From Isoetes taiwanensis (lineage: Eukaryota; Streptophyta; Lycopodiopsida; Isoetales; Isoetaceae), in contig JAJEKV010000017.1 in assembly GCA_021234155.1 (NCBI GenBank), forward strand, positions 2,602,885 through 2,666,884: 64,000 bases of DNA, written 5' to 3'. Each line of letters starts with the position of its first letter. The first letter of the stretch is position 1. The position numbers and the translations under genes are program-made. Positions 45,701 through 56,091 of the stretch are shown one piece after another. The notes beneath the pieces are model-generated. The model was given only the letters and a program-made list of their open reading frames with translations, did not search any database and was not told where the DNA came from.

Positions 45701-46147
45701 AGAAACCGGTAGGGGCACCACATGCTCCTATCTCGTCGAGAAAATGAATGCTTGCGAGAGCGAGTGTTTGATTACTTCTCATGTGGTTCGTTTGGTCGGG
45801 CTGCATTGATCCATAAGAGATTTTGTATTATGTTCGAAAGTGACCCGACTAAGCAGCAGTGTCTACAGGGCATTCTTGATAGGCTTGACCGCCTCCTGAA
45901 TCCTATCATCGCAGCAGTTCCTGTGACAGAGAGACAAGGTGCTGTTGTTGAAGAAGCTGTAGATCCACCAAGTCCAGTGATACCTGAAGCTCAAACTGAT
46001 GTGGATTATGATCTGATCAAGAATATACAATTCAATCTGGACATTCTTGATGATCCCAATTTCACTGTCACAGGGTTCGAGACCTTTCAAGGAGATCCTA
46101 TGGGTGCTTCTTCTAGCCATGGCACTGGCACTGCAATAAGGACTTAA
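42739..46147 (+). pseudogene. ParB/sulfiredoxin-like domain gene with Lys/Glu-rich linker (decayed)
   Basis: An N-terminal part (from a Met at 42739, or an acceptor CAG at 42757) has GIYQPGILVNMKVVIKSG, RIIVYYVDWKFYDPTMM, GEILRGYMILRNRMNKS and VDMAWLRTFGRKK. A long K/E-rich segment (43440-43640) follows. After a frameshift near 43665: LTLRIAQHLLEVP, FDHWHLFSLGITFIKKINVF, RPRNMEHVKTLVVSFQRDP, then YYIVNGNHSVMAAQLV (about 44187). The 'R...V..L..S' plus 'Y.I.NG.HS..A' pattern is the ParB/Srx N-terminal fold, which binds nucleotide or DNA in known members. Another frameshift falls near 44285, an intron-like stretch lies at 44482-44610, and further frame changes occur at 44820 and 45040 before HSKWIEQGVNKEGVFGNVPP and the acidic C terminus (45722-46147). 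Overall role unknown. It may be the second gene of one element with the divergent DUF7869-like gene. Confidence 0.5.
44516..44570. repeat. GGCGCC hairpin in a putative intron
   Basis: GAAATGGCGTTGTGGCGCCA and its near reverse complement TGGCGCCACGATGCCATTTC flank a short loop. The two 23-bp arms differ at two positions. Same sequence words as the cluster at 42505-42745. Confidence 0.85.
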
Positions 46148-46513
46148 GACACAATGTGGTTGGACAAAGAATGAAGCTTCAATATTGCCTCATCAAATAG
46201 CTATAAATATAATTGGATTGTCAGCATTCTTTACATGTGGAGTCTGTTATGCTGGCGGATTCCATGTCATCAATGCAAGCATTAACTATTTCATTCGAGC
46301 AAAGACTTGATGTAGGTTCAAGAGTTGGCCACAAGCAATTAGATTGTTGTGTGCTGCTTCATGAGTATATCACTTCATTCAGGGCACAGACTTGACAAGA
46401 TGTCTTGATTCTATTCTATTTCAAAGGGGAGAACCAGCACGCCACAAGCAACCAGATTGGAGTATCTTGCTTCACAAATATCCTATTGTCTGCGTTGTAT
46501 TGACTGAATGCTG

Positions 46514-46645
46514 GATTCTATATTCCTTGCATCAATTTCACTATTTAAAGGATTTATGATTCTATATTCCTTGCATCAATTTCACTATTTAAAGGATTTA
46601 TGATTCTATATTCCTTGCATTAATTTCACTATTTAAAGGATTTAT
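46514..46645 (+). repeat. 44-bp tandem repeat, three copies
   Basis: Units begin GATTCTATATTCCTTGCATC at 46514, 46558 and 46602. The third has one change (CATC to CATT). Exact period 44 and no coding role. Confidence 0.95.
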
Positions 46646-48270
46646 GATCATCTTCTGACCATCGAGGTTGAATTTGGTTACTCAAGGTTATACAATACTA
46701 TCAAGGGCTCTAAATATTCTTTGAATAAAAGTTATATCAAAGGCAACAAGTCATGCAAAACATTTTGAATGTTCAAGGTTATACTTGGCATTTCAAATAC
46801 CTTACTCCAAAAAAATTCCAAAAATAACTTGGAAGTGTGATCTCTCTTCATGTGCATTCCTAAGCTAATATAATGTGGTCTTGAATTTAACTCAAGCATT
46901 CTAAACAATGCATAATCCCAAGCCTTCATAATGTGTTCTGAATGAGGCATCCTAGAATTTCTTGATCTGAGATTAGCTCCTGAGAAAGAAGCATGTTGCT
47001 AAGAAAGAAGCATGTTTCTCTCCTTATACGACATGTACCATAGCTTATGAAGATCATTCCATGACTTCAATCTTAATTCGGATGCCTTCCACCTGTCTAC
47101 AAGATCAGAACCGTTGATTTTATACTTTTATATTGAAACCAATATTATTACAAATCTCAGAGATGAGCTAGCTTTTTTTTCGAATCAACATTAGGATAGA
47201 AAAATTTTTGGACTTATGGGTATTGGAATTTTGACAGTGTCTTTGGTGTTGTGGAAAAGATATAAGCCATATAATAAAATGAGTCAATGGCATATCCAAA
47301 GATCGTGAGATGCATAAAATAATGAATAATGAATACCATGAAAGAGTTTTGAAACAAATAAACAACATTGCAACTCATGCTTCATTAATAAACACATATT
47401 TATAACTAAAAAAAGCAAAGGAAAATAGATCAGAGATTTTTTTATGACGTTTCAAGCTTTATCCAGCCATCACAACTCTTTCCAATCAACTTCTCTAATC
47501 TTTGATCTCGAATTTCTAAGAAACTACATAGGCGCAACACATAAGGCTTGAAAGTTATGATAAAGTCCAGCTTCACATGGTTGGAACTAAAGAAATGTTC
47601 GCGGCGGCCAGCCGCCGCGATAAATTTCTTGTATGAATATAAAGATATACTCAACTTGAAAAGGAAAGAGGGAAAAAAAAGAAAAACAAATAAAATCTAT
47701 ACTAATGTTACTTTATTGTTACAAGAAAAGAAAATATAATATTTCATTATTCCGTTCTGTCTTCTCACATGTGATCAGTACATTTAAGCAATGGGATCAT
47801 TCCTGCCATTTTCATGCTCAATGGATATGTCCATATGAGCTTTGAGTTATATTATACTCCAACGAGTTGCTACATAAAGTACAATGCAATAATACACAAG
47901 GAAAAGGAACGTGTACTATTCTGTCAATTTAATCATATGCAATCCCTTGGGGAAATAAAATATATGCAATAAAAACAAGTGTTACTTTGTAGCATGTGTA
48001 CGTATAAATGCTTACGCCTTTTATTTTATTATTGGACTTCATTGTTAGACATTTGTCCCTTATCTAGCATGTGGATTGGATCGTAAGTATATTCCCATAA
48101 ATAATAACTAATGGTTAAGAATTGCATAACAATAAAAGTCAACACTTGTTAATGTCAAGCAATTAATATTTTATTTAAGTTCTAATTTAAGAATAAAACG
48201 TGGAGCCACATGCAGGACAAATTGTGCCTACTCTAATAGCATCTAAAAAAAATCTTCTATTTAACTAGGA
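46646..48270. other. AT-rich region upstream of the UGT gene
   Basis: No coherent ORF. The one odd feature is a GC-rich hairpin at 47590-47626. The last few hundred bases probably include the UGT promoter. Confidence 0.5.
47590..47626. repeat. GC hairpin in AT-rich DNA
   Basis: AAGAAATG..CGCGGCGGC-CA-GCCGCCGCG..ATTTCTT: a perfect 9-bp GC stem extended by a 7-bp AT stem, in otherwise AT-rich sequence. Confidence 0.8.
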
Positions 48271-48274
48271 TAAA

Positions 48275-48281
48275 TATAAAA
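48275..48281 (+). promoter_or_regulatory. Likely TATA box of the UGT gene
   Basis: TATAAAA lies 95 bp upstream of the start codon, in an AT-rich stretch. Distance and sequence suit a plant core promoter with a leader of roughly 60-65 bases. Other TATA-like words occur nearby, so this is the best candidate and not a certainty. Confidence 0.4.
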
Positions 48282-48369
48282 CGTCATATCCACTAAATAT
48301 GAATATTGGCATATCCGCCGCAGTATATGGTTCTAGGTGGATTCTTATCCACTTCTTCTTTGACAATAC

Positions 48370-49974
48370 ATGGCAATAAGCAAAACAGAAGAACCAGCTA
48401 TGGAATGCGATGCTAAGCTTGTTGCAATAGTTTTACCGTTCCCATTCAAAAGCCATGTAATTCCTTCCCTTATCCTCTCCAAGAAAATTGCTTCTCTTGG
48501 ATTGCCAATCCTCTTTATCAATGTTGAAGCATATTTACCTAACTGTGACTCCCTTGGTCTTCCTTCTAATTCTAATCATCCCAATGTTACCATGCTCAGT
48601 CTTCCCCCTTCATCCCAAAAGCCTTCTCATCCTATTGCCGAAATTATTGATACTTGTTGGCAAATGCGTGGCCCGTTCGAGGAGATTTTACAAGAAATTT
48701 TGGCCTCTTCTAAATATAAAGTTGCATGCCTTATTGCCCAACATGTTGTAGATTGGGCTCAAGAAGTTGCTGACAAGTATGGAATTTGCAGGGTGTCTTT
48801 TTCCACAAATCCTGCAACCTTTGAGCTCTTCTCGTGTTATTTGCCACAACTCATGGATGCAGGGCTTGTGCCTCTTAAGGAAGAAGGTACTAAAGGCAAT
48901 TTATTTGAAAGCTTTCTTTGACTTTTGTTCAGAATATAAATGGCAAGGTGTTTAATGCAATGACTGTTGTGTGCTAATCCTTTAAGTCTTCATAAAACGC
49001 AATAAGCTTGTATTACCGACTCATTTGGTTTTCAATTCTTCGTGTAATAGACTTTCTTTGTTTCAGATCGAGCAAAAGAAGAATTCATTCCTTTCATGAA
49101 GGAAGTCCTACCACTAAAACCTAGAGATATTCCATATTACTATCAGAATGACCATCCAGTAATTTCCCGCACATGCGATCTTTATCAACGAGCTAATGAA
49201 GCTACATTTTATTTAGTCAATTCAGCAATTGAATTGGAGCGCGATGCTATTTACTGTATGACTAAGATGGTTGAAAGTTATTTATCAGTTGGTCCACTTT
49301 TACCATTTGATCCATTTAATGATGATAAGGTTGTAGAAATGCGGGAAGGACTATCACAAGATACACTAAGTTATCTGAGTTGGTTAGATAAGAGGAATCC
49401 TAAATCAGTAATATATATTGCTTTTGGTACCTTTTTTGTTTTAAAAGCAGAAGAGATTGAGAACATTGGACGAGCATTACAATCGACTGGACAACCATTT
49501 ATATGGGTTATAAGGCCAGACCAAGTCCTATGTATGAGAGAGAAATTTCTAGAAGATTTTAAGAAGCTAGTTGTTCCGGGTCAAGGTTTGACAGTGGATT
49601 GGGCACCCCAAGTGGAAATTCTTAGACATCCTTCAATTGGAGGATTTCTTACACATGCTGGTTGGAATTCAACAACAGAAAGTGTTTCTATGGGGGTGCC
49701 AATGCTGGCTTGCCCTCGTGGAGGTGAGCAAAACTTGACTTGCAAGATCATGGTGGAGAAGTGGCAGATTGGGCTGAGGATCAATGACGAGGTTCCTGGA
49801 TTGACAATACAACAACATAAGCTTGAAGAGGGTATAAAGCGATTAATGCAAAGTGAAGAAGGGGATGAAATGAGAAAGAGAGCCGTAGGTTTGAAAGCGG
49901 CTCTTAGACACTCTTCCTCTCACTTGAACCTACAATACTTTGTTAAGCAAATATGCTCACGATGTCAACCATGA
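48370..49974 (+). CDS. UDP-glycosyltransferase (family 1 GT, two exons)
   Basis: Exon 1 is 48370-48886, the intron 48887-49066 (GT...TTTCAG, phase 1) and exon 2 49067-49974, giving 474 residues, the usual UGT length. The enzyme moves a sugar from a UDP-sugar to a small acceptor in the cytosol. The PSPG sugar-donor box is complete at residues 351-394: WAPQ, GGFLTHAGWNST, ESVSMGVPML, ending GGEQ. The final Gln is common in glucosyltransferases and the usual HCGWNS reads HAGWNS. The catalytic His is H29, in FPFKSHVIP (the usual G before H is S). The Asp that normally partners this His, in a C-x-I-x-D-x4-W context, reads Gln (Q124, LIAQHVVDW). The frame is intact with no stops, unlike everything else in the window. 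A start at Met11 is possible. Acceptor unknown. Confidence 0.93.
48887..49066 (+). other. UGT intron
   Basis: 180 bp, donor GAAG|GTACTA and acceptor TTTCAG|ATCGAG. Splicing restores the frame: an Asp codon is split across the junction, joining ...LKEE to RAKEEFIPFMK. Without splicing, exon 1 would end at a TGA at 48921. Confidence 0.9.
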
Positions 49975-50639
49975 AAGATATATAAATCTTCCTTATCGCA
50001 CCGGTCTACAATTTCATAATGTGGAATACTAACACTTGCACACAAACAAGTGCACATGTCTTATTACTTTCTTTTTACTTAATTTAGTCATTCCAATGAG
50101 TATTACTTGATTTTCTTAATAAGTTTTGGCTTTTTACTTTCTTAATTTAGTCATCTCAATGAGTATTACTTGATTTTCTTAATAAGTTTTGGCTTAATAA
50201 GTTTCACCATCACTCAAAACATCACCTCCAAATAAGTTTTGCAATATTTCTCCTCGTCGGGTGGGATCTATTCTTTTGTTATTCACAAAAAATGACTTCA
50301 AATTAGATTGCCCTGAATTTGCAACACTAGTTTCAATAGCAAAACTAAGAGATCAAATAGATTGCACATGAACATAATGTAATAACACTTTGAATGGCTA
50401 TGTAAATATTTTTTATTTCGTTTGTGTTTCTCCATTGAAAAAACTGATAATGATAGCAACATAGAATTTTAGAGAACTAATATATGGAACTCTTATTATT
50501 CACACGAGTAAACAATAGAGAAAGCAATTCAGTTTAATACAGTTTTGCATACATATAAGGAAAAAGCCGCATATATTTATAAAAGAAATATCTAGTATAA
50601 TAAGATGAAATTTCTTTTGTGTTTATATGTTTTTTTATA
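49975..50639. other. UGT 3' flank, no gene seen
   Basis: AT-rich. A direct duplication of AGTCAT(T/C)(C/T)CAATGAGTATTACTTGATTTTC occurs near 50086 and 50147. Poly(A) signals cannot be singled out in such AT-rich DNA. Confidence 0.5.
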
Positions 50640-50790
50640 CGGTGCATAATAACATGGGATTTCTTTTGTGTTTTTGTATGTTTTTTTATACGGTTTTCAT
50701 ATGAATTACTGGTTGTATTCATGTGTGTATACTGAATAGTATTTCTAGAGTGCAACTTTCTTTAATTGTTGATGTTTTAGATGAAAAAGT
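50640..50790 (-). repeat. Dispersed repeat family R1, copy 3 (diverged)
   Basis: On the minus strand this reads AGTTGCACTCTAGAAATACT, then GTATACACACATGAATACAA, TTCATATGAAAACCGTAT and an end resembling CCCATGTTATTATGC, in the same order as other R1 copies. Confidence 0.65.
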
Positions 50791-51144
50791 AATCCTTAAT
50801 TATACTTGTCTACATGTGCTCCATTTTTACTGAGTTTTATTAAGTTTTATTTTTTTGTGTTTATTTGCATGTGCCCCAATTTGAATGGCAACATATAGTG
50901 TAAGGGTTGAAATAGGTTGAAGGCTTTATTTTCTGTATTAAGAATGGTTTACGTAACGTTAGTTTGAAATAGGTTGAAAGCTCCATGCACTGCACGAAAA
51001 TATAGTTTTTGCTGTAGAGTAAAAATCAAAACAGGTAGAAGACTTTTGTCTATGTTCTGAATTCTCTAATTTCTTGTACATCTCCAAAAGATGGACATGA
51101 AATAGTTCATCGCGCAAAATATATAAATATACGACCATTTTTCT

Positions 51145-51925
51145 ATGGTTTGCATATGATTGCGTTGTTGTATTTGTGTGAGGGTATGCCAGTAGTATCT
51201 ATAGAGTGTGTAGTGTATTTCTAGTTAGTTTGCACTCTCAACATATGGTTTTGGCATGCACACATGCATACATGCATGCACACAATGCATGGATACCATA
51301 CATATATGCAAGGCATGCACGTTGAGCTTCTCTTTAACGCCGTGCAAGGCACATGGCTTACTTTCTTTTGCAGCCATACAGGTCTTTTCACATGAGAGGC
51401 TTACCTTGTCTCTAGCTCCAAAACACACCTATGGTTCGCAAAACCATATGCAATCTTTCATGTTCCCTGTTCTCCAAGGTAATCAACTTCCCTTTGTTTT
51501 GAGGTTCTTGGCATATCTACTTGCTCCTGAATTTGCATCCATTTCAATCTCATGAGTTCTAATATGGTTTTTAAATATGATTGTGTTGTATTTCTGTGAG
51601 GGTTTTCCAGTAGTATTAATACAACGCGTGGTGTAATTCTATAGTTTGAACTCCCAAGCTATGGTTTTGGCATGCACACAGTGCATGCATACCATGCATA
51701 TATTTAATACATGCATGTTGAGCCCTCTTTTACTTAACACCGTGCAAGTTTGCAACCCCACAGGTCTTTTCACATGAGAGGCTTACCTTATCTCTAGCAT
51801 CAAAAAACACCTAGAGTTTGCAAAACTGCATGCAATATTTCATGTTCCTCTTCAAGGTAATCAACTTCTCTTTGTTTTGAAGTCCTTGGCATATTTACTT
51901 GCTCTTGAATTTGCAGTGACGGCTG
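51145..51925 (+). repeat. About 415-bp tandem duplication upstream of the Helitron
   Basis: Unit 1 runs from about 51145 to 51558 and unit 2 from about 51562 to 51925. Shared blocks include GGTTTTGGCATGCACACA, CACAGGTCTTTTCACATGAG-type (CAGGTCTTTTCACATGAGAG), GAGGCTTACCTT(G/A)TCTCTAG, CAAGGTAATCAACTTC and CTTGGCATAT(C/T)TACTTGCTC. No ORF is supported. Confidence 0.85.
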
Positions 51926-51993
51926 GTCAATTTTTTTTGTGATCGTATTTCCTCCCTCAGTATACATATCCCAACGTAAACTTCATAGATCTC

Positions 51994-53818
51994 GTGTCAT
52001 TGTCCAACTGGCCAGACCTGCTTGATGCACTCAAGCACCTCAACCCTGATACAGTGGCCAGAGCAAATTCAGAAGGCTGGAATGACAAGAAGCTTGCACT
52101 CGAACTCATGAGAGTTGACCCAGTCACGTGCACGAGGTACTATATGAACAGGATGATTGGGGCTGATGAAGGTACTATAGAAGCCGAACGATATGATTGG
52201 CAAGGTCTCCGACTTCGTATGTATCATCTAGTTCCAGCAGAGAGGAAGCCCACAAGACCACATGCTGCTTTGGATTGAAGGCACTCCAAAACATCCAAAT
52301 GCAACGTATGACGACATCATATCTTTCGTTGACGAGCTCATTATAATAGACCTCGAGCTGCTTCCAGAGGAACTGCGTCCAATGCAGACACACAGGCATA
52401 TCCGCACATGCAAGAAGCGGGGCATCGACTGCAGATTCCACGTGCCCCAGTTCCCCATTAGAGGCGCATGCATCTTAGAACCGGAAGACCACTCCCTTGA
52501 AGAAGGCAAGGCCTTGAAAGAAAACAAGGAGAAAATCAAAGTGTGCTAAAGAAACACTGGAAAGACAAAACAAAGACAATTGATGACTTGCTGCAACAAA
52601 TGGGTCTCGATGAACATCAAGACAAGAAGGTGCTCGTGTATGGCATCCAAGGGCCAAAGCTCTTCCTGAAAAGGCAGGTGAGTGATTGCAAGACACCTGC
52701 CTTCAATCCTCGCATCGCGACGTTGTGGAGAGCCAACGCAGACTTCCAGTACATCTTCAATGCCTACGATGTTGCCTATCCGTGTCCTTGGCAAAGATTA
52801 TAGATTCCTACAACAAAAACAACTAGCATGTCATTGAGAGGATACGGCAATTAGGCAACGCAATCATACGCTCGCAGGAGATTTAGATCTCCGAGGCCAC
52901 AATGCTTCTCCGGCATGCCCCTGCATACAAAGACGCGAACCATAATTTTCATTGACACGAACATGCCGCAGAACATGTCCAAGGTCCTGAAGACGAAAAA
53001 AGAGCTCGCAAAGCTCAATCCAAATAGCACAGACGTCCTCACTCTCAATATCATCGACAAGTATAAGCAGTGGATGGCGGAGCTCAAGCACATCAGCCTT
53101 GCACGAGTAGCTATGCTATATAAGGACGAGCACAGGCAATTTGTGAACAAAATGAGGAGGGACAGATCAGGCAACCCGAAAGCAGTTGTACTTAGGTACA
53201 TCAAGTTCAACGAGGATAAAGATACTGAATCGTGCAACCCGAAGCGGATGGGAATCTGAGCGGCCGCTGCATGTCCACCGGGGATCTGAACCGCATCTCC
53301 TAGACGAGCACCCGCGCTACTATAGCGCATACGTGGCGAAGTAGGAAGAAATCGAAGCAACTCACACAACGCTGACATTCTAGCGCATGGGGACACCCAC
53401 CGGCTGGGGCGACATAGAGAGGATAGCCGACGAGATCGAAAACCGAAGAACACAACGATCGAATGGAGACGAAGGAGCAGAAGGCGAGAACAAGTTCGAC
53501 GTAGGCGCAAACCTTCCACATTACACTCTACACCGATCTCTGCAAGAGGTACACAATGCAAAATTGGTCTCATCATTTATATCCCGTCCCTTGCAGGCGC
53601 AGAGGACTATGGTACCGAACAAACAAATCATGCCCAATGAGATGTACTACGCAATTGTGCAGATGCTGAGGAAGGGCCAACGACTACTGTTTATCATGTA
53701 CAAAGAGACACGTGACCCAACTCACAAGTATAACCTCTTCCTCACGGGCGGCGCGGATGTGGGTAAGTCGCGATTGCTACAGTGCCTCATTGAGGGACAA
53801 AAGCGGCACTTTCAATAA
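51994..53818 (+). pseudogene. Helitron RepHel relic
   Basis: Starts with the helitron-like N domain (SNWPDLLDALKHLNPDTVAR, MRVDPVTCTRYYMNRM). After a frameshift comes FQQRGSPQDHMLLWIEGTP (52232-52288), the Rep HUH site, where the first His reads Gln (CAA at 52253-52255). Then FVDELIIIDLELLPEEL, TCKKRGIDCRFHVPQFP, FNPRIATLWRANADFQYIF (near 52700), and, after more damage, RTIIFIDTNMPQNMSKVL, NSTDVLTLNIIDKYKQW (to about 53070) and FNEDKDTES. The Pif1-like helicase begins with NEMYYAIVQMLRKG and a P loop TGGADVGKSRLLQ (53746-53785), then stops at 53818. The rest of the helicase, and any 3' hairpin-CTRR end, are absent. Helitrons transpose by rolling-circle replication; this copy cannot. No terminal TC end was identified. 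Confidence 0.88.
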
Positions 53819-54002
53819 GAGCTCCCCGATGCAATGCCAGCAAGGACATTCATTGTGCTTCTTTAGAGGAAGATTGCAAAGTGTTACCTCTTTCGGAAAA
53901 ACATTTGCCGCCCTTCCATTTTTTGTGTTTCTGTGTGATCAAAGAAGCAATTCTGATTGCAATTTTTACTTGTTCCTTGAAATCCTTGCCCAGAACCGGG
54001 TC

Positions 54003-54290
54003 TTGAACGGTGTGCCTAGATGGTTTCCACATCAGCAATGCACCCTTGCTCGCGTCGGGTCCGCACTTGCCCACACCGGACCACCCGGGGCGGCTCTAGG
54101 CCCGTGGCACATGCCTTGGCTGATAATGAGGGGTCTTGACTAATAACCGGGGGGGGGGACATTATCATAGGTCATGGATGATGTGCCAAGATGGTTTTCA
54201 TATTAGCAATGTGCCCTTGCCCTCGCCGAATCCATGTTTGCCCCCCGGGATGGCCTGGGGCGGTTCCAGGCCCATCACGCCAGCGGAGGT
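54003..54290 (+). repeat. About 172-bp tandem duplication
   Basis: Blocks AGATGGTTTCCACATCAGCA (54019) and AGATGGTTTTCATATTAGCA (54190) begin two units; both continue ATG(C/T)(A/G)CCCTTGC and reach G(G)GGCGG(C/T)T(C/T)(T/C)AGGCCC. A G10 run lies between them at about 54150. GC-rich, with no gene. Confidence 0.7.
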
Positions 54291-54699
54291 CCTGCGTGAT
54301 GTGTTGGAACGGCCTGCCACGTCTCCACGACGACTTGGTGCTGCATCAAGGCAGCAGTCATCATGCAAACTGGACCGACATGTGTCTGGGGAAGGTCACG
54401 TCCGCCTTGGTGCACGTGGAATGCTCCGATTGGCGGGAGCCTACCACCTATAAGCTTTCTTGCACGCCCCCTTCCTGTCCATGCCATTGTTCCACGGCTC
54501 CAAGCCTTCTTTATGGGCAGGAGGCCTATTCTTTGCACTTGGTCTTGGGCAACTTAGTACAATGGTTGACTTGGAAGTGATTTGCTCACTCGGTTTTAGC
54601 TACTCCATGGATTGCTCTAGCCTTTTGTGCACCTTAGTACTCTGGATCGTTTGGCTACTCCAAAACTCACAAGCCAATGCGCCCCCTTTCAATTCTTAG

Positions 54700-55490
54700 A
54701 TCCTTGCTGCCCGACTGGTTGGTTCCGTTCTTGTCCGATGTCGGTTTGGCTAGCCGATTCCTTGTGAAGGCTCTTTTGTTTTTTGTCACCTCCGGTTGGT
54801 TTTGGCTGGGACTTAGTAGAAAACCCACTCAAGATCCCGACTTACATTGGTCATGACTGCTCAGTTCCCCTTCCCTCGGTCACTCCAGTTAGCCAGCTCC
54901 CCACCTGACTAGTTGGTTCCGTTCTTGTCCGGTGTCGGCTTGGCTAGTCGGTTCCCTGTGAAGGCTTCTCAGTTTTGGTCACCTCTAGTTGATTTCGGCT
55001 GGGCACTTAATAGAAAACCCACTTCAGATCCCAACTTGGGTTGGTCATGACTGGTCAGTTTCCCTTCCCTCGGTCACTCTGACTAGTCGGCTCTCCACCC
55101 GACTGGTTGGTTCCATTGTTATCCAGCGCCGGGTTGGCTAACCAGTTTCTTATGAAGGCTCCTCGATTTTTGTCACCTCTGATTGATTTCGGCGACGCAA
55201 TTAGTAGAGAATCCACTTAAGAATCCAACTTGGATTGATCATGACTAGTCGGTTCCCTTCCCTCGGTCATTCCGATTAGTCGGCTCCCCACCCAACTGGT
55301 TGGTTCCGTTCTTGTCCGGCTTAGAGTTGGCTAGCCGGTTCCCTACGAAGGCTCCTCAATTTGGTCACCTCCGGTTGGTTTTAGCTGGGCACGTAGTAGA
55401 AAACCCACTTAAGATCCCAACTTGGGTTGGTCATGACTGGTCGGTGCCCTTCTCTCGGTCAATCTAGTTAGTCGGCTCCCTGCCAATCAG
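54700..55490 (+). repeat. About 193-bp satellite-like tandem repeat, four copies
   Basis: Units are marked by CCGACTGGTTGGTTCCGTTC-like sequence at 54711, 54905, 55099, 55292 and a decayed one at 55483 (spacing 194, 194, 193, 191). Each has GGCTAGYCGGTTCC, GTCACCTC and CCCACTTAAGATCCCAACTT. Divergence between units is moderate, so the array is not young. Confidence 0.88.
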
Positions 55491-56070
55491 TGGTTTCATT
55501 GGTCATGTTAGTTGGCTCCACTGGTTTGGTTAACTCTGGTTTCTTGGCTTGGCCATCTGTAACTGACTTAAGTTCCTCCTTGGATTGTGCACGGGTGGTT
55601 GGCTCCTTCCTTCAGCCCAGTTGGTTGGCTTCGGGTGCTTGAGTTTATTGGCTCGCATTGTTGGTTGGTTGGTGATTTGAAAAGCCTTGAACCAACCGAG
55701 CAAAAATACCAGCCATTTAGTTCCAACCAACAACCAGCCCAATTTGCCAAAGCTAAGCCGTGCCAATTTCATTTCGTCGCACCAGCTATCCGCCCTGGGC
55801 TAACCGGGACAAGCCACCAGCCAAACATTCCCTCACACGACGTGCACATCACCAACCAACCAACAATGCGAGCCAACCGATACGAGCTCCCGAAGCCAAC
55901 CAACTGGACCAAAGGAAGGAGCCAACCAATCGGGCACAACCCAAGGAGGAACTTAAGTCAGTCACTGGGACCAAGCCAAGAAACCAAAGGTGACCAAACC
56001 GATGGAGCCAACCAACACGACCAACGGAACCATCAAGTCGGCAGGGAGTCGACTAACCGAGTCGGCCTTT
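55455..56070. repeat. Large inverted repeat with about 220-bp arms
   Basis: The left arm (55455-55675) and right arm (55850-56070) are reverse complements at most positions. GCCCAGTTGGTTGGCTTCGG pairs with CCGAAGCCAACCAACTGGAC, GACTTAAGTTCCTCCTTGG with CCAAGGAGGAACTTAAGTC, and GTCGGCTCCCTGCC with GGCAGGGAGTCGAC. The loop is about 175 bp. The left arm grows out of the satellite array, so the structure probably arose by inverted duplication of its edge. Confidence 0.85.
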
Positions 56071-56091
56071 GCCTCCCAGAAGTCACCTAGA

